A DNA stretch of 64,000 bases from Flavobacterium arcticum. Its GTDB lineage: Bacteria; Bacteroidota; Bacteroidia; Flavobacteriales; Flavobacteriaceae. The stretch lies in assembly GCF_003344925.1 (NCBI RefSeq), contig NZ_CP031188.1, positions 2,649,001 through 2,713,000 on the forward strand, written 5' to 3'. A program made the position numbers and the translations under genes. Under the pieces are notes generated by a model. The model worked only from the letters and a program-made list of their open reading frames with translations. It made no database searches and was not told the origin of the DNA. Positions within the stretch are counted from its first letter, which is position 1, and the number at the start of each line of letters is the position of its first letter. Positions 18,201 through 24,333 of this stretch are shown here, piece after piece.

Positions 18201-18416
18201 ATAAAACCATGCGGGATTAGGCTCTGAACCTAAACAACCATAGCTGTCAGCAGCAGAATCAGGATCAGCTGGAGGACTATTGGTAGTATTATCAAATGTT
18301 AATGTACTACCTCCTGCACAAAACGGATCCATCTCTGGAGCTGTATTACTTTGCGCAAAAGTTGCAACGGTACTAAAAACAAGTAAAATTAAAACTAGGT
18401 ACTTTTTATTATTCAT
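12204..18416 (-). CDS. Giant modular T9SS-sorted surface protein (adhesin-like)
   Basis: This 2070-residue cell-surface protein starts with a signal peptide (cleavage after about residue 21, FAQ). Residues ~22-180 form a beta-rich N-terminal domain, followed by an Ig/PKD-like domain (~180-260). Then come about 14 copies of a ~95-residue module with consensus CDxxxDGxxxFDLT, xYYExxxxAxxxxNPI, TIWVRVxxxxTGC, plus two shorter variants after copy 2. A further Ig-like domain precedes the C-terminal T9SS type B (gliding-motility-associated) sorting domain, starting near YPRFFTPNGDGYND. It is probably exported by T9SS and attached to the surface. Coding GC jumps from about one third in the first copies to about one half in copies 4-14. 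It is monocistronic. Confidence 0.9.
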   Translation of the reverse strand: MNNKKYLVLILLVFSTVATFAQSNTAPEMDPFCAGGSTLTFDNTTNSPPADPDSAADSYGCLGSEPNPAWFYMQIGESGDLEFTLSQTSNTGNGIDVDFILWGPFGGPPPIYGPSNLNDGTTVDCSYSGSATESVSIPDAITGQYYVILITNFSNQPGQINLTQTNTGDAGAGSTNCDIVCPLSLGDGFELCPGNTAAITATIEDATSYEWFQDGAPLAGETGQSLVVSEPGTYSVIVNKPGCVADATASVTITAPDPILINDPEDIVICAVGTPPYTFDLSQNNDYILNGLDPALYDITFHNSAEEASEGIGQIFPASNVENYQSNGGETMYVRVLDVNADCGTYREFQLIGNPAPTPGTPGDLQICDSDDSGDEEFDLTIQDTDVFAGQDPTIYTVTYHETLENAEDNVGEVTDPENYLAVVGTTVIYTRLTNNDNEDCYGVTSFELEVSPNPVVEVPEDQFVCSEPGYTLPAIIESGNYYTEPNGAGTQLNEGDLITTTQTIYVYAESGTSPNNCTAEESFTITVYQKPVIDTPADLSSCESYILPVLSEGNYYTDVAGTGTMLNAGDEITVTQDIYIYADSGVAPVSCVTEHMFNVQIDTRPTLLPATPLEQCDDNFDGLAVFDLTPAGDEVINGQTGLTVTYHETEEGADFGTNVITDPTNHSIITGFIWIRVEETGTTSNCYSVEEVNIIVHERPTVPTISDYAQCDYNNPEGVETFDLTTRDSEVTFNDPDVTAVYYTSQADALAGTNPIPNPTTYANTGTPETIWAAAISSFGCRSVSSFDIIVNPLPATNPALGTFYACEEVPGEGEFDTITMDAEITLGASGYTISYYETQAAAEAAGTDYILSPFTAPTSTIYAHVVEDLTGCSIVIPVALEVIPAPIAPAPAPLEECDINNDQHAYFNLDPVLQNISTLLGDVSVTIHETDADAFYFANIIPNTGNYENLQDLTFSGVQTLHIRVQSTQTECFDIVTLDLIVHPIPDAAIPTDYALCDAGLDDTDGVTIFDLSTKDEEILDGMDPAQYSVGYYQTMAAAELGQNPISTPSNYNSGTTTLYVRVTNTTTGCYDIVPLELIVHPLPVVNNPAPYSLCDVNNPGDEIEEFDLTSQYEFIVDDQNGMIITFHHSYAEAELGDNPELNTTAYQNNGAVETLFVRVTTAATGCYRIVLLDVRVEPLPVLYLNNIDDSLLTTCDEDDNGIAIFDLSTLLDAMINGGQNLAVTFHETALDAQNNLNAIQNITNYQTAVAYLDHIYVRVENTLTGCINSEVYEISLTVVGSPQVPDLEDITKCDDAQNQNGQDGVAKFNLTQQNQVINDALPDSDLDITYHTSEAFAREGFPIIITPNEYTGNHEQTIWVRVEDNTTGCFGITSFQLFLNQPLLITTPSILSLCDVILSDDDQINDGIRVFDLTVKDNEILGPFGVGLDYTVEYFESEADREAGTPVPDATAYTNTDNAQTLYVLVTSSQGCKSYTTLTIKVLPLPTPNENPDPLVMCDDNNAPDGVMFNLTDAEQDIRNNDNNTLISYYESQEEAELGVTPIPDPTNYLSGTATIWVRVAANTGNPNDEVCYRVFPLELIVNPLPELGENGVIAPFAYCEQNTNGYHEFLLSDHITTILGDAVDPDDYTIRFYFDQAALDADEDDFLPNLYQNAIQGAQEILVWVQNDDTGCVATAPLMLYVEEAAIANPTTIVFDECDYDGDNNGQHVFDLTLVEPEVLGGQSSTDYSITYYESEAEAINEENPIPNPTAYVNSTPEDQTIWIRVTNISTVSRCHELTTVNLHVEPIPEPVIQGGVICVDYDTNEVLNPVVMDTGLDDTHTFTWYLNGEIIAGATENIYIAEAVGSYTVEAISATGCISDPIEPVTVTQSGPASQAFTAYAVSNAFSDDQTITVTTTGYGTYEYQLDYGPWQDSNIFIDVAPGLHEVHIRDIGACSQHIVTLSDVSIIDYPRFFTPNGDGYNDYWNIYGLSSQGGAEIYIFDRYGKLIKQISSQGEGWDGTYNGSPMPADDYWFTVTFGETIITYKPLRDADGNIVINPDTEEPEMVEVPEFVTREFKAHFAMKR
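13040..17630 (-). repeat. Array of ~14 diverged ~95-residue protein modules
   Basis: Each unit begins with a Cys-Asp pair (for example YALCDAGLDD, LEECDINNDQ), reaches FDLT or FNLT about 13-20 residues later, and ends with VRV...TGC and a short proline-containing linker such as IVHPLP or VEPLP. The two shorter variants share GNYYT and QTIYVYA elements. The copies are diverged in both protein and DNA, so this is an old domain expansion rather than a recent DNA tandem repeat. Confidence 0.85.
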
Positions 18417-18442
18417 TTCCTTATAGTTTTTTGAACGCGAAA

Positions 18443-18452
18443 TTTACGTAAA
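18443..18452. promoter_or_regulatory. Palindrome TTTACGTAAA upstream of the giant adhesin gene
   Basis: The same 10-bp palindrome as at 10260-10269 and 27369-27378, here 27 bases upstream of the adhesin start codon. Confidence 0.3.
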
Positions 18453-18675
18453 ATTGATATAATTAAAACATAAATACTTTAATATTTTTATTTTATAACA
18501 ATTCAAATAGCTTTTCCCCTACCTGAATTTTAATAAACTTTTGTTTTTTATACATATTTCTATCTTTTTCCCTTAAAAGAGAAACTCGACATCAACATTA
18601 AGATAATGTAAAGTATTAGTATTCAAACGAAAAAATTACGTCTTAAGTACATAAATTAAAATCAACTTTTATAGT

Positions 18676-18683
18676 TATCTTTG
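18676..18683 (+). promoter_or_regulatory. -7 promoter box TATCTTTG for folE
   Basis: Exact TAnnTTTG consensus 39 bases upstream of the folE ATG, giving an expected leader of about 30 bases. Confidence 0.6.
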
Positions 18684-18722
18684 CAAACTAATTTTTAATT
18701 CTAATAACTGAATATTATATAA

Positions 18723-19394
18723 ATGAGCCATACGGACGATATTAAAGATGGGATTGGCGAAAACCATATTGCGACAAGTGCCGAAACACCATTAAGAAAA
18801 GATGCATTTGAGCTTAGTGATGAGCAAAAAATTGAAGCCATTAAAAAGGATGTAGAGAACATATTACAGACCTTAGGTATGGATCTTACAGACGATAGTA
18901 TTAAGGGCACACCTAATCGTGTAGCAAAGATGTTTGTAAAAGAGATATTTGGAGGACTAAATCCTGAGAAAAAGCCAAACTCTTCAACTTTCGAAAATAA
19001 ATATAAGTATAATGAAATGCTAGTAGAAAAAAACATCACTGTTTATTCTACCTGCGAACACCACCTATTACCTATAGTAGGCAGAGCACATGTAGCTTAT
19101 ATTTCTAATGGTACTGTAGTAGGACTTTCTAAAATGAATCGTATTGTAGACTATTTTGCAAAACGACCTCAAGTACAAGAGCGCCTTACAATACAAATTG
19201 TGCAAGAACTTAAAAAAGTACTAAATACCGAAGATGTAGCTTGTGTTATTGATGCGAAGCATCTATGTGTAAACTCACGCGGTATTCGCGATATTGAAAG
19301 CAGCACAGTTACTGCCGAGTTTGGTGGTACATTTAAAGAGGAAAAAGTAAGACGTGAATTTTTAGATTATATTAAGCTCGATACACAGTTTTAA
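18723..19394 (+). CDS. folE: GTP cyclohydrolase I
   Basis: FolE opens GTP to dihydroneopterin triphosphate, the first step of folate and pterin synthesis. The 223-residue protein has the zinc ligands Cys111, His114 and Cys182; their spacing (3 and 71 residues) matches the human enzyme's Cys141/His144/Cys212. The signature STCEHHLLPIVGRAHVAY and the following GLSKMNRIVDYFA are intact, as is AKHLCVNSRGI. The first ~30 residues are a variable extension. cysS begins 37 bases downstream on the same strand, so folE may lead a folE-cysS-yidD unit. Confidence 0.97.
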   Translation: MSHTDDIKDGIGENHIATSAETPLRKDAFELSDEQKIEAIKKDVENILQTLGMDLTDDSIKGTPNRVAKMFVKEIFGGLNPEKKPNSSTFENKYKYNEMLVEKNITVYSTCEHHLLPIVGRAHVAYISNGTVVGLSKMNRIVDYFAKRPQVQERLTIQIVQELKKVLNTEDVACVIDAKHLCVNSRGIRDIESSTVTAEFGGTFKEEKVRREFLDYIKLDTQF

Positions 19395-19431
19395 TATATC
19401 TTGCACTACAAAAGGTTAAACTTATTATAGC

Positions 19432-20913
19432 ATGCACTTATACCAAAATCAATCGTTAAAGATATACAACTCACTTAGCGGAGACAAAGAATTGTTTAAA
19501 CCCATATACGAAGGTAATGTAGGGATGTATGTATGTGGTCCAACTGTATACAGTAATGTGCATCTTGGTAACTGCCGTACATTTATGTCTTTTGATTTGA
19601 TTTTCCGTTATCTTAAACATTTAGGATACAAGGTGCGCTATGTGCGTAATATAACCGATGTTGGTCATATTGAAGATGACGCTGATGAAGGTGAAGATAA
19701 AATTGCCAAAAAAGCAAGAATAGAAAAACTTGAACCTATGGAGATTGTACAACAATACTCTATAGATTTCCATCAAATAATGGAACTATTCAACACCCTA
19801 CCTCCAAGTATAGAGCCTACTGCTACAGGACATATTATAGAACAAATACAAACTATACAAACCATACTAGATAATGGCTTTGCTTATATCTCTGAAGGAT
19901 CTGTTTATTTTGACGTATTAAAGTTTAACGAAAATCATAACTATGGTAAGTTAAGCGGACGTAATATAGAAGACATGATGGCTAACACGCGAGATCTTTC
20001 GGGACAGTCTGAAAAAAGAAACCCTCAAGATTTTGCACTTTGGAAGAAAGCCGAACCACAACATATTATGCGTTGGCCGTCACCTTGGGGCGATGGTTTC
20101 CCTGGTTGGCACTTAGAGTGTACTGCAATGAGCACTAAATATCTTGGTAACCAGTTTGATATACACGGTGGTGGTATGGACTTAAAATTCCCACACCATG
20201 AATGTGAAATTGCGCAGAATGAAGCTAGTACAGGGCAATCGCCAGTTAACTACTGGATGCACGCTAATATGCTTACTCTAAACGGTAAGAAAATGTCGAA
20301 ATCGACTGGTAACAACATATTACCACGCGAAATATTTTCAGGTAACAATGACATATTAAGCAAAGCTTTCAGCCCATCAGTTACTCGCTTTTTTATCATG
20401 CAGGCACATTATAGAAGCATTTTAGATTTCTCTAATGATGCTATTTTAGCTGCCGAAAAAGGCTTTAACAGACTAATGGAAGCATTAGAAAACTTGAAAA
20501 GCTTAAAAACTAATAGCGCTTCATCATTAAACATTGTAAAATGGACACAATCGTGCTACGATGCTATGAATGATGATTTTAACAGCCCTATACTTATTGC
20601 TCAGCTTTTTGAAGGTGTACGCTATATTAATCTTATAAAAGATGATAAAGAAACCATTACCGCTGCCGACTTAGAGCTTTTAGCTACAACAATGAATTCT
20701 TTTGTATTTGATGTTTTAGGACTTAAAAAACAAGCAGAAAACGACAATAACAGTGATAAAATGGAAGGTGTCGTTACTATGCTCATCGGGATGCGAAATG
20801 AAGCACGTGCAAATAAAGACTTTGCACTATCTGACCAAATAAGAGATAAACTTAGTGCGCTTGGTATAGAAATTAAAGATACTAAAGAAGGTACTACTTT
20901 CTCAATACTATAA
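19432..20913 (+). CDS. cysS: Cysteine--tRNA ligase
   Basis: A class I synthetase that charges tRNA-Cys. At 493 residues it is normal length. The zinc-binding Cys35 lies in [14 protein letters not shown], which also holds the HIGH-type motif HLGN (44-47). The other zinc ligands are in [10 protein letters not shown] and [10 protein letters not shown]. The KMSKS loop is residues 287-291 ([10 protein letters not shown]). The C-terminal helical domain ends with the usual [20 protein letters not shown] segment. yidD starts 6 bases after the stop. Confidence 0.97.
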   Translation: MHLYQNQSLKIYNSLSGDKELFKPIYEGNVGMYVCGPTVYSNVHLGNCRTFMSFDLIFRYLKHLGYKVRYVRNITDVGHIEDDADEGEDKIAKKARIEKLEPMEIVQQYSIDFHQIMELFNTLPPSIEPTATGHIIEQIQTIQTILDNGFAYISEGSVYFDVLKFNENHNYGKLSGRNIEDMMANTRDLSGQSEKRNPQDFALWKKAEPQHIMRWPSPWGDGFPGWHLECTAMSTKYLGNQFDIHGGGMDLKFPHHECEIAQNEASTGQSPVNYWMHANMLTLNGKKMSKSTGNNILPREIFSGNNDILSKAFSPSVTRFFIMQAHYRSILDFSNDAILAAEKGFNRLMEALENLKSLKTNSASSLNIVKWTQSCYDAMNDDFNSPILIAQLFEGVRYINLIKDDKETITAADLELLATTMNSFVFDVLGLKKQAENDNNSDKMEGVVTMLIGMRNEARANKDFALSDQIRDKLSALGIEIKDTKEGTTFSIL

Positions 20914-20919
20914 AACATT

Positions 20920-21171
20920 ATGAAGGTAGGTAAAATAGCAATACTACCCTTTGTAGCATTGGTGCGGTTTTACCAACATGGTATCTCCCCTTTCCTGCCT
21001 TCAGCATGTAGATACTCTCCTACTTGCTCTCAATATACTATAGAAGCACTACAAACGCATGGACTTTTTAAAGGTGGATGGCTCAGCCTGAAACGTATTG
21101 CAAGTTGTAATCCTTGGGGTGGTCAAGGTTATGACCCTGTACCCGAAAAAAAATGCCCCCATAAACATTAA
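20920..21171 (+). CDS. yidD: Membrane protein insertion efficiency factor YidD
   Basis: A small (83-residue) membrane-associated protein that aids YidC-dependent insertion of inner-membrane proteins. The family pattern is nearly complete: [20 protein letters not shown], then YTIEAL, and [13 protein letters not shown] with its three conserved cysteines. It lies between cysS and lgt, separated from its more usual rnpA/yidC neighbours. Length is normal for the family. Confidence 0.95.
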   Translation: MKVGKIAILPFVALVRFYQHGISPFLPSACRYSPTCSQYTIEALQTHGLFKGGWLSLKRIASCNPWGGQGYDPVPEKKCPHKH

Positions 21172-21236
21172 TACTTTTTTTATGGGTAGTAGCAAGCATT
21201 TATTTAAATTTACTGCAAACTTATAACAACACTACA

Positions 21237-22178
21237 ATGACACACGCTTTAAGCATTGTTTGGAATCCGTCCGAAGGCATAGACCTTGGCTTTTTTATGA
21301 TACGCTATTACAGCCTTATGTTTGTAGTAGCCTTTGGTCTAGGATGGTTCTTAACTAAAAAGATATTTGACCGCGAAGGTGAATCAGTAGAAAAACTTGA
21401 CAAACTATTTATATACACATTAATAGCAACACTTTTAGGAGCACGTCTAGGTCATGTTTTCTTTTATGATTGGGGTTATTTTAGTCAACATCCTGAGGAA
21501 ATACTACTCCCTTTTAAATTAACACCTAAATTTGAGTTTACAGGCTTTGCAGGACTTGCTAGCCATGGCGCTGCTATAGCAGTTATAATTACCATGGTTT
21601 ACTACAGTAAAAAAATAATACATCGCCCTTTACTTTGGGTATTAGACAGGGTTGTAATACCTGTAACCAGCGGAGGTGTTTTTGTTCGATTTGGTAACTT
21701 TATGAACTCTGAAATATTGGGAGAGAAAACAAGTCAAAGCTTACCTACAGCTGTAAAATTTGTAAGAGGAGAAGACAACCTTAATAAATATGAGGTAATG
21801 AAAACAACTGGTGTCAATAATTATAACCAAGCCTATAATTTAATTGAAAAAGACCCGCAATTTGCCGATAAACTAGCTGCTATACCTTACCGACATCCTG
21901 CACAACTGTATGAGGCAGCAGGCTATGTTATTGTATTTATAATCTTATATTATTTGTACTGGAAAACAGACGCTAGAAAAAAGCACGGACTATTATTTGG
22001 TATATTTTTATCGCTATTATGGACAGTGCGTTTTATAGTAGAGTTTGTAAAACAAAGTCAAGGAGGCTTTGAAGGAGAAAACCCAGTATTACTAACAGGG
22101 CAATGGCTTAGTTTACCATTTATACTAGTTGGTTTCTACTTTATGTTTACCGCAAAAAACAGAACCGAAACGTTATAA
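21237..22178 (+). CDS. lgt: Prolipoprotein diacylglyceryl transferase
   Basis: Lgt attaches diacylglycerol from phosphatidylglycerol to the lipobox cysteine of prolipoproteins in the inner membrane. The 313-residue polytopic protein shows GARLGHVFFYD (Arg70), a His110 in GLASHGA that matches the E. coli catalytic-region histidine, and the signature RFGNFMNSEILG (151-162). Three or more lipoproteins in this window would be its substrates. The middle contains a ~30-residue insertion (about 165-200) relative to short Lgt proteins, common in Bacteroidota. A terminator shared with the tonB operon follows. Confidence 0.96.
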   Translation: MTHALSIVWNPSEGIDLGFFMIRYYSLMFVVAFGLGWFLTKKIFDREGESVEKLDKLFIYTLIATLLGARLGHVFFYDWGYFSQHPEEILLPFKLTPKFEFTGFAGLASHGAAIAVIITMVYYSKKIIHRPLLWVLDRVVIPVTSGGVFVRFGNFMNSEILGEKTSQSLPTAVKFVRGEDNLNKYEVMKTTGVNNYNQAYNLIEKDPQFADKLAAIPYRHPAQLYEAAGYVIVFIILYYLYWKTDARKKHGLLFGIFLSLLWTVRFIVEFVKQSQGGFEGENPVLLTGQWLSLPFILVGFYFMFTAKNRTETL

Positions 22179-22200
22179 AAATACATATCTATTTAAACTT

Positions 22201-22230
22201 AAAAAGACCACCTATTTAGGTGGTCTTTTT
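22201..22230. terminator. Bidirectional terminator between lgt and tonB
   Basis: A 13-bp perfect stem (22201-22213 with 22218-22230) with a 4-base loop and A5/T5 ends in the convergent gap. Confidence 0.85.
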
Positions 22231-22258
22231 TATTATATGCTTTTATAAAATTGCTTTA

Positions 22259-23059
22259 TTAATCTGTAAGTTTAAAATTATAAACTATAGTACCTACTTG
22301 TTTATCTGTATCACCTTCATCAAACTTAGCACTCATTGCAGCTGCCTTAGCCTGATCTTGTAAGCACTTTGCAGTATTTGTTGTACCTCTAGCTCCTGGT
22401 GTAGCTGATATTACTTTACCACTTTTATCAACTGCTATTTGTACTACTACAACCCCCTGTTCATTACAAGTATATTTAGGGTTAGGTAAAGCTAAAGCTT
22501 TACGCCCTGCAAGGTTATACTTGCCATTACCCGTTCCAGTACTACCTCCACCGTTACCATAAGCACCATTAAGACTACCGTCAAGCTTACCTGCATCACC
22601 AGGTTTATTATCTTTACCTTGCCCACCTTCTTCTTTCCCATCCGATTTAGGACCATTTAGAATACTTGAGAGCGCATCTGTAGTACTCTTAGATGGTGTT
22701 GGAGGGGTTGGCTCAGGTTTAGGTTTTACAGGCTCTTCTTTTGGCTTTTTTTCCTCCTTAGGCTTCTCTTTGGTAATTACAGGTGCATCATCTACATCTT
22801 GTGTCAATACATCATCTACAGCAGGTGTAGGATCTGTAGGAGTAGACTCTGCAGGTTGCGGAGCAGATTTTATTGGCTCTGTAGGTTGTATATCGCCCAT
22901 CCCCATATCAGTAGTACCAAAGTTTATCGCGATACCATTCTCTGGCGGCGGATCCATAAAAGACATCCCGAGAAACAGGCACAAAAGCAACAGTACCGCA
23001 AAGATTGCTGCTGTAATTGCAAATGATTTTTTTTCTTCTTTAGTCTCTAAATATTTCAT
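22259..23059 (-). CDS. TonB-family energy transducer
   Basis: A 266-residue protein that transmits proton-motive force from ExbB/ExbD to outer-membrane receptors. It has one N-terminal membrane helix (about residues 15-35), a long periplasmic Pro/Lys/Glu-rich spacer (about 55-125), a Gly-rich stretch (about 140-175) and a C-terminal TonB-like domain (about 185-266) with VVQIAVDKSGKV. Two cysteines in the C-terminal domain (TCNEQG and AKCLQD) could form a disulfide. It is the last gene of the exbB-exbD-tonB operon, 12 bases after exbD. The spacer and fold order fit TolA/TonB hybrids typical of Bacteroidota. Confidence 0.88.
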   Translation of the reverse strand: MKYLETKEEKKSFAITAAIFAVLLLLCLFLGMSFMDPPPENGIAINFGTTDMGMGDIQPTEPIKSAPQPAESTPTDPTPAVDDVLTQDVDDAPVITKEKPKEEKKPKEEPVKPKPEPTPPTPSKSTTDALSSILNGPKSDGKEEGGQGKDNKPGDAGKLDGSLNGAYGNGGGSTGTGNGKYNLAGRKALALPNPKYTCNEQGVVVVQIAVDKSGKVISATPGARGTTNTAKCLQDQAKAAAMSAKFDEGDTDKQVGTIVYNFKLTD

Positions 23060-23071
23060 AACCGCTTATTT

Positions 23072-23464
23072 CTATTTTGGGTCAACTGCCAGTACTATTT
23101 TATATTGGTTAGTTTGCGCTATAGCCATAACATTAACGGCTTTTTCTATAGGCACACCTTGCTCTACACGTAGTACTATGGCTTTATCTTTCGCTCCTGC
23201 CATTAACGATACTAGTTTACTTTCAAGACCCGCCTCAGTAACAGGTTCAGTATCTATATAGTACTCTAAGTCCTTTGTTATGTTTACCGATACATTTTGG
23301 TTGTTCTCCGTTCTTCCCTTTGCTTTAGGCAAGTTCAGGTCAAGCGCACTGGTAGTAACCATTGTAGAGGTAATCATAAAGAATATCAATAACAGGAATA
23401 CAATATCCGTCATCGATGACATATTAAATTCAGGGGTTACCCTATTTCTACTTCTAAACTGCAT
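23072..23464 (-). CDS. exbD: Biopolymer transporter ExbD/TolR
   Basis: A 130-residue single-pass inner-membrane protein with a short cytoplasmic N-terminus, a transmembrane helix (about 20-40) starting with the proton-channel Asp20 in MSSMTDIVFLLLIFF, and a periplasmic domain. The Asp corresponds to the essential Asp25 of E. coli ExbD. It lies 2 bases after exbB and 12 bases before the tonB-family gene. Length is normal for the family. Confidence 0.95.
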   Translation of the reverse strand: MQFRSRNRVTPEFNMSSMTDIVFLLLIFFMITSTMVTTSALDLNLPKAKGRTENNQNVSVNITKDLEYYIDTEPVTEAGLESKLVSLMAGAKDKAIVLRVEQGVPIEKAVNVMAIAQTNQYKIVLAVDPK

Positions 23465-23466
23465 AA

Positions 23467-24177
23467 TTATACCGGATCATTTAACAGATCTAGAAACTCT
23501 ACTGCTGTAGCTTCCATCTGGTTTACAATTTTATCTGTTTTCACCACAAGGTGATTGTAACCTATGTAAGCAAACACACCTACTATAAGCCCTACTACTG
23601 TAGTAGTCATAGCGGTATATATACCACCTGCAAGAAGGTCTATTTGTATTTGTCCTCCACCTTTTTCTATTTCAAAAAACACAAGTATCATACCAACTAC
23701 TGTACCCAAGAAACCAATCATTGGTCCTGCTCCAGATATAGTTGCTAGTATACTAACATTTTTCTCTAACTTATATACTTCGAGCTTTCCTGCATTTTCT
23801 ATAGCTGTATTAATATCTTCTAGCGGTTTACCTATTCGTGATATACCTTTCTCTACAAGACGTGACACAGGCGAATTAGTATGCTGACAAAGCAACTTAG
23901 CACTATCAAAGCGCCTATTTGTGATATGATCACGAATTTGATTCATAAAGCCCTTATCTATCTTAGATGCTTCTTTAAGCGCTAGCGTTCTTTCAATATA
24001 CAAATAAATGGCTACAAACAGTAGTAACGCAAGTACTATTACAATAATCTGCCCACCAATACCGCCACTGGTTAGCAAATCCCATATGGATAATGTCTTT
24101 TCAACAGTTTCTTCTCCTCCTTCTAAAAGAGCTTCATTAGCTACTGCCAGGCTATCGGGATTTTGAATGTTTAGCAT
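23467..24177 (-). CDS. exbB: MotA/TolQ/ExbB proton channel protein
   Basis: A 236-residue inner-membrane protein with an N-terminal helix (about 38-62) and two helices in the C-terminal part (about 140-165 and 185-210). The ExbB signature region around ISGAGPMIGFLGTVVGMI and AGGIYTAMTTTVVGLIVGV is intact. It is the first gene of the exbB-exbD-tonB operon. No exact -7 box was found in the 99 bases between it and the secDF terminator. Confidence 0.95.
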   Translation of the reverse strand: MLNIQNPDSLAVANEALLEGGEETVEKTLSIWDLLTSGGIGGQIIVIVLALLLFVAIYLYIERTLALKEASKIDKGFMNQIRDHITNRRFDSAKLLCQHTNSPVSRLVEKGISRIGKPLEDINTAIENAGKLEVYKLEKNVSILATISGAGPMIGFLGTVVGMILVFFEIEKGGGQIQIDLLAGGIYTAMTTTVVGLIVGVFAYIGYNHLVVKTDKIVNQMEATAVEFLDLLNDPV

Positions 24178-24276
24178 AGAAAAATATAACTTTAGATTGA
24201 TTTTAAATTTAACGCTAATATAGTTTAAAAATTGCTTTTATGCACATTGTGTTTACGAACTACTAATATTGAACAT

Positions 24277-24314
24277 AAAAAAAACCTGCTTAAATAAATA
24301 AGCAGGTTTTTTTT
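24277..24314 (-). terminator. Terminator after secDF
   Basis: A 16-bp perfect stem (24277-24292 with 24299-24314) with a 6-base loop, A8/T8 tracts, 20 bases downstream of the secDF stop on the minus strand. Confidence 0.85.
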
Positions 24315-24333
24315 ATATAGTAGTTATAAAAGA

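Larger units (their letters stand above)
18417..18722. other. 306-bp divergent regulatory gap (giant adhesin / folE)
   Basis: Very AT-rich, with no convincing ORF or RNA gene. It holds the folE -7 box (18676-18683) and, near the adhesin start, TTTACGTAAA (18443-18452) overlapping a one-mismatch minus-strand -7 box (18439-18446). Nothing else was recognised in the middle part. Confidence 0.6.

Noticed and set aside
12204..18416. Overlapping plus-strand open frames inside the giant gene (for example 12687-12926, 16284-16532)
   Set aside because: They have cysteine- and tyrosine-rich, unlikely compositions and are mirror frames of the repetitive coding sequence.
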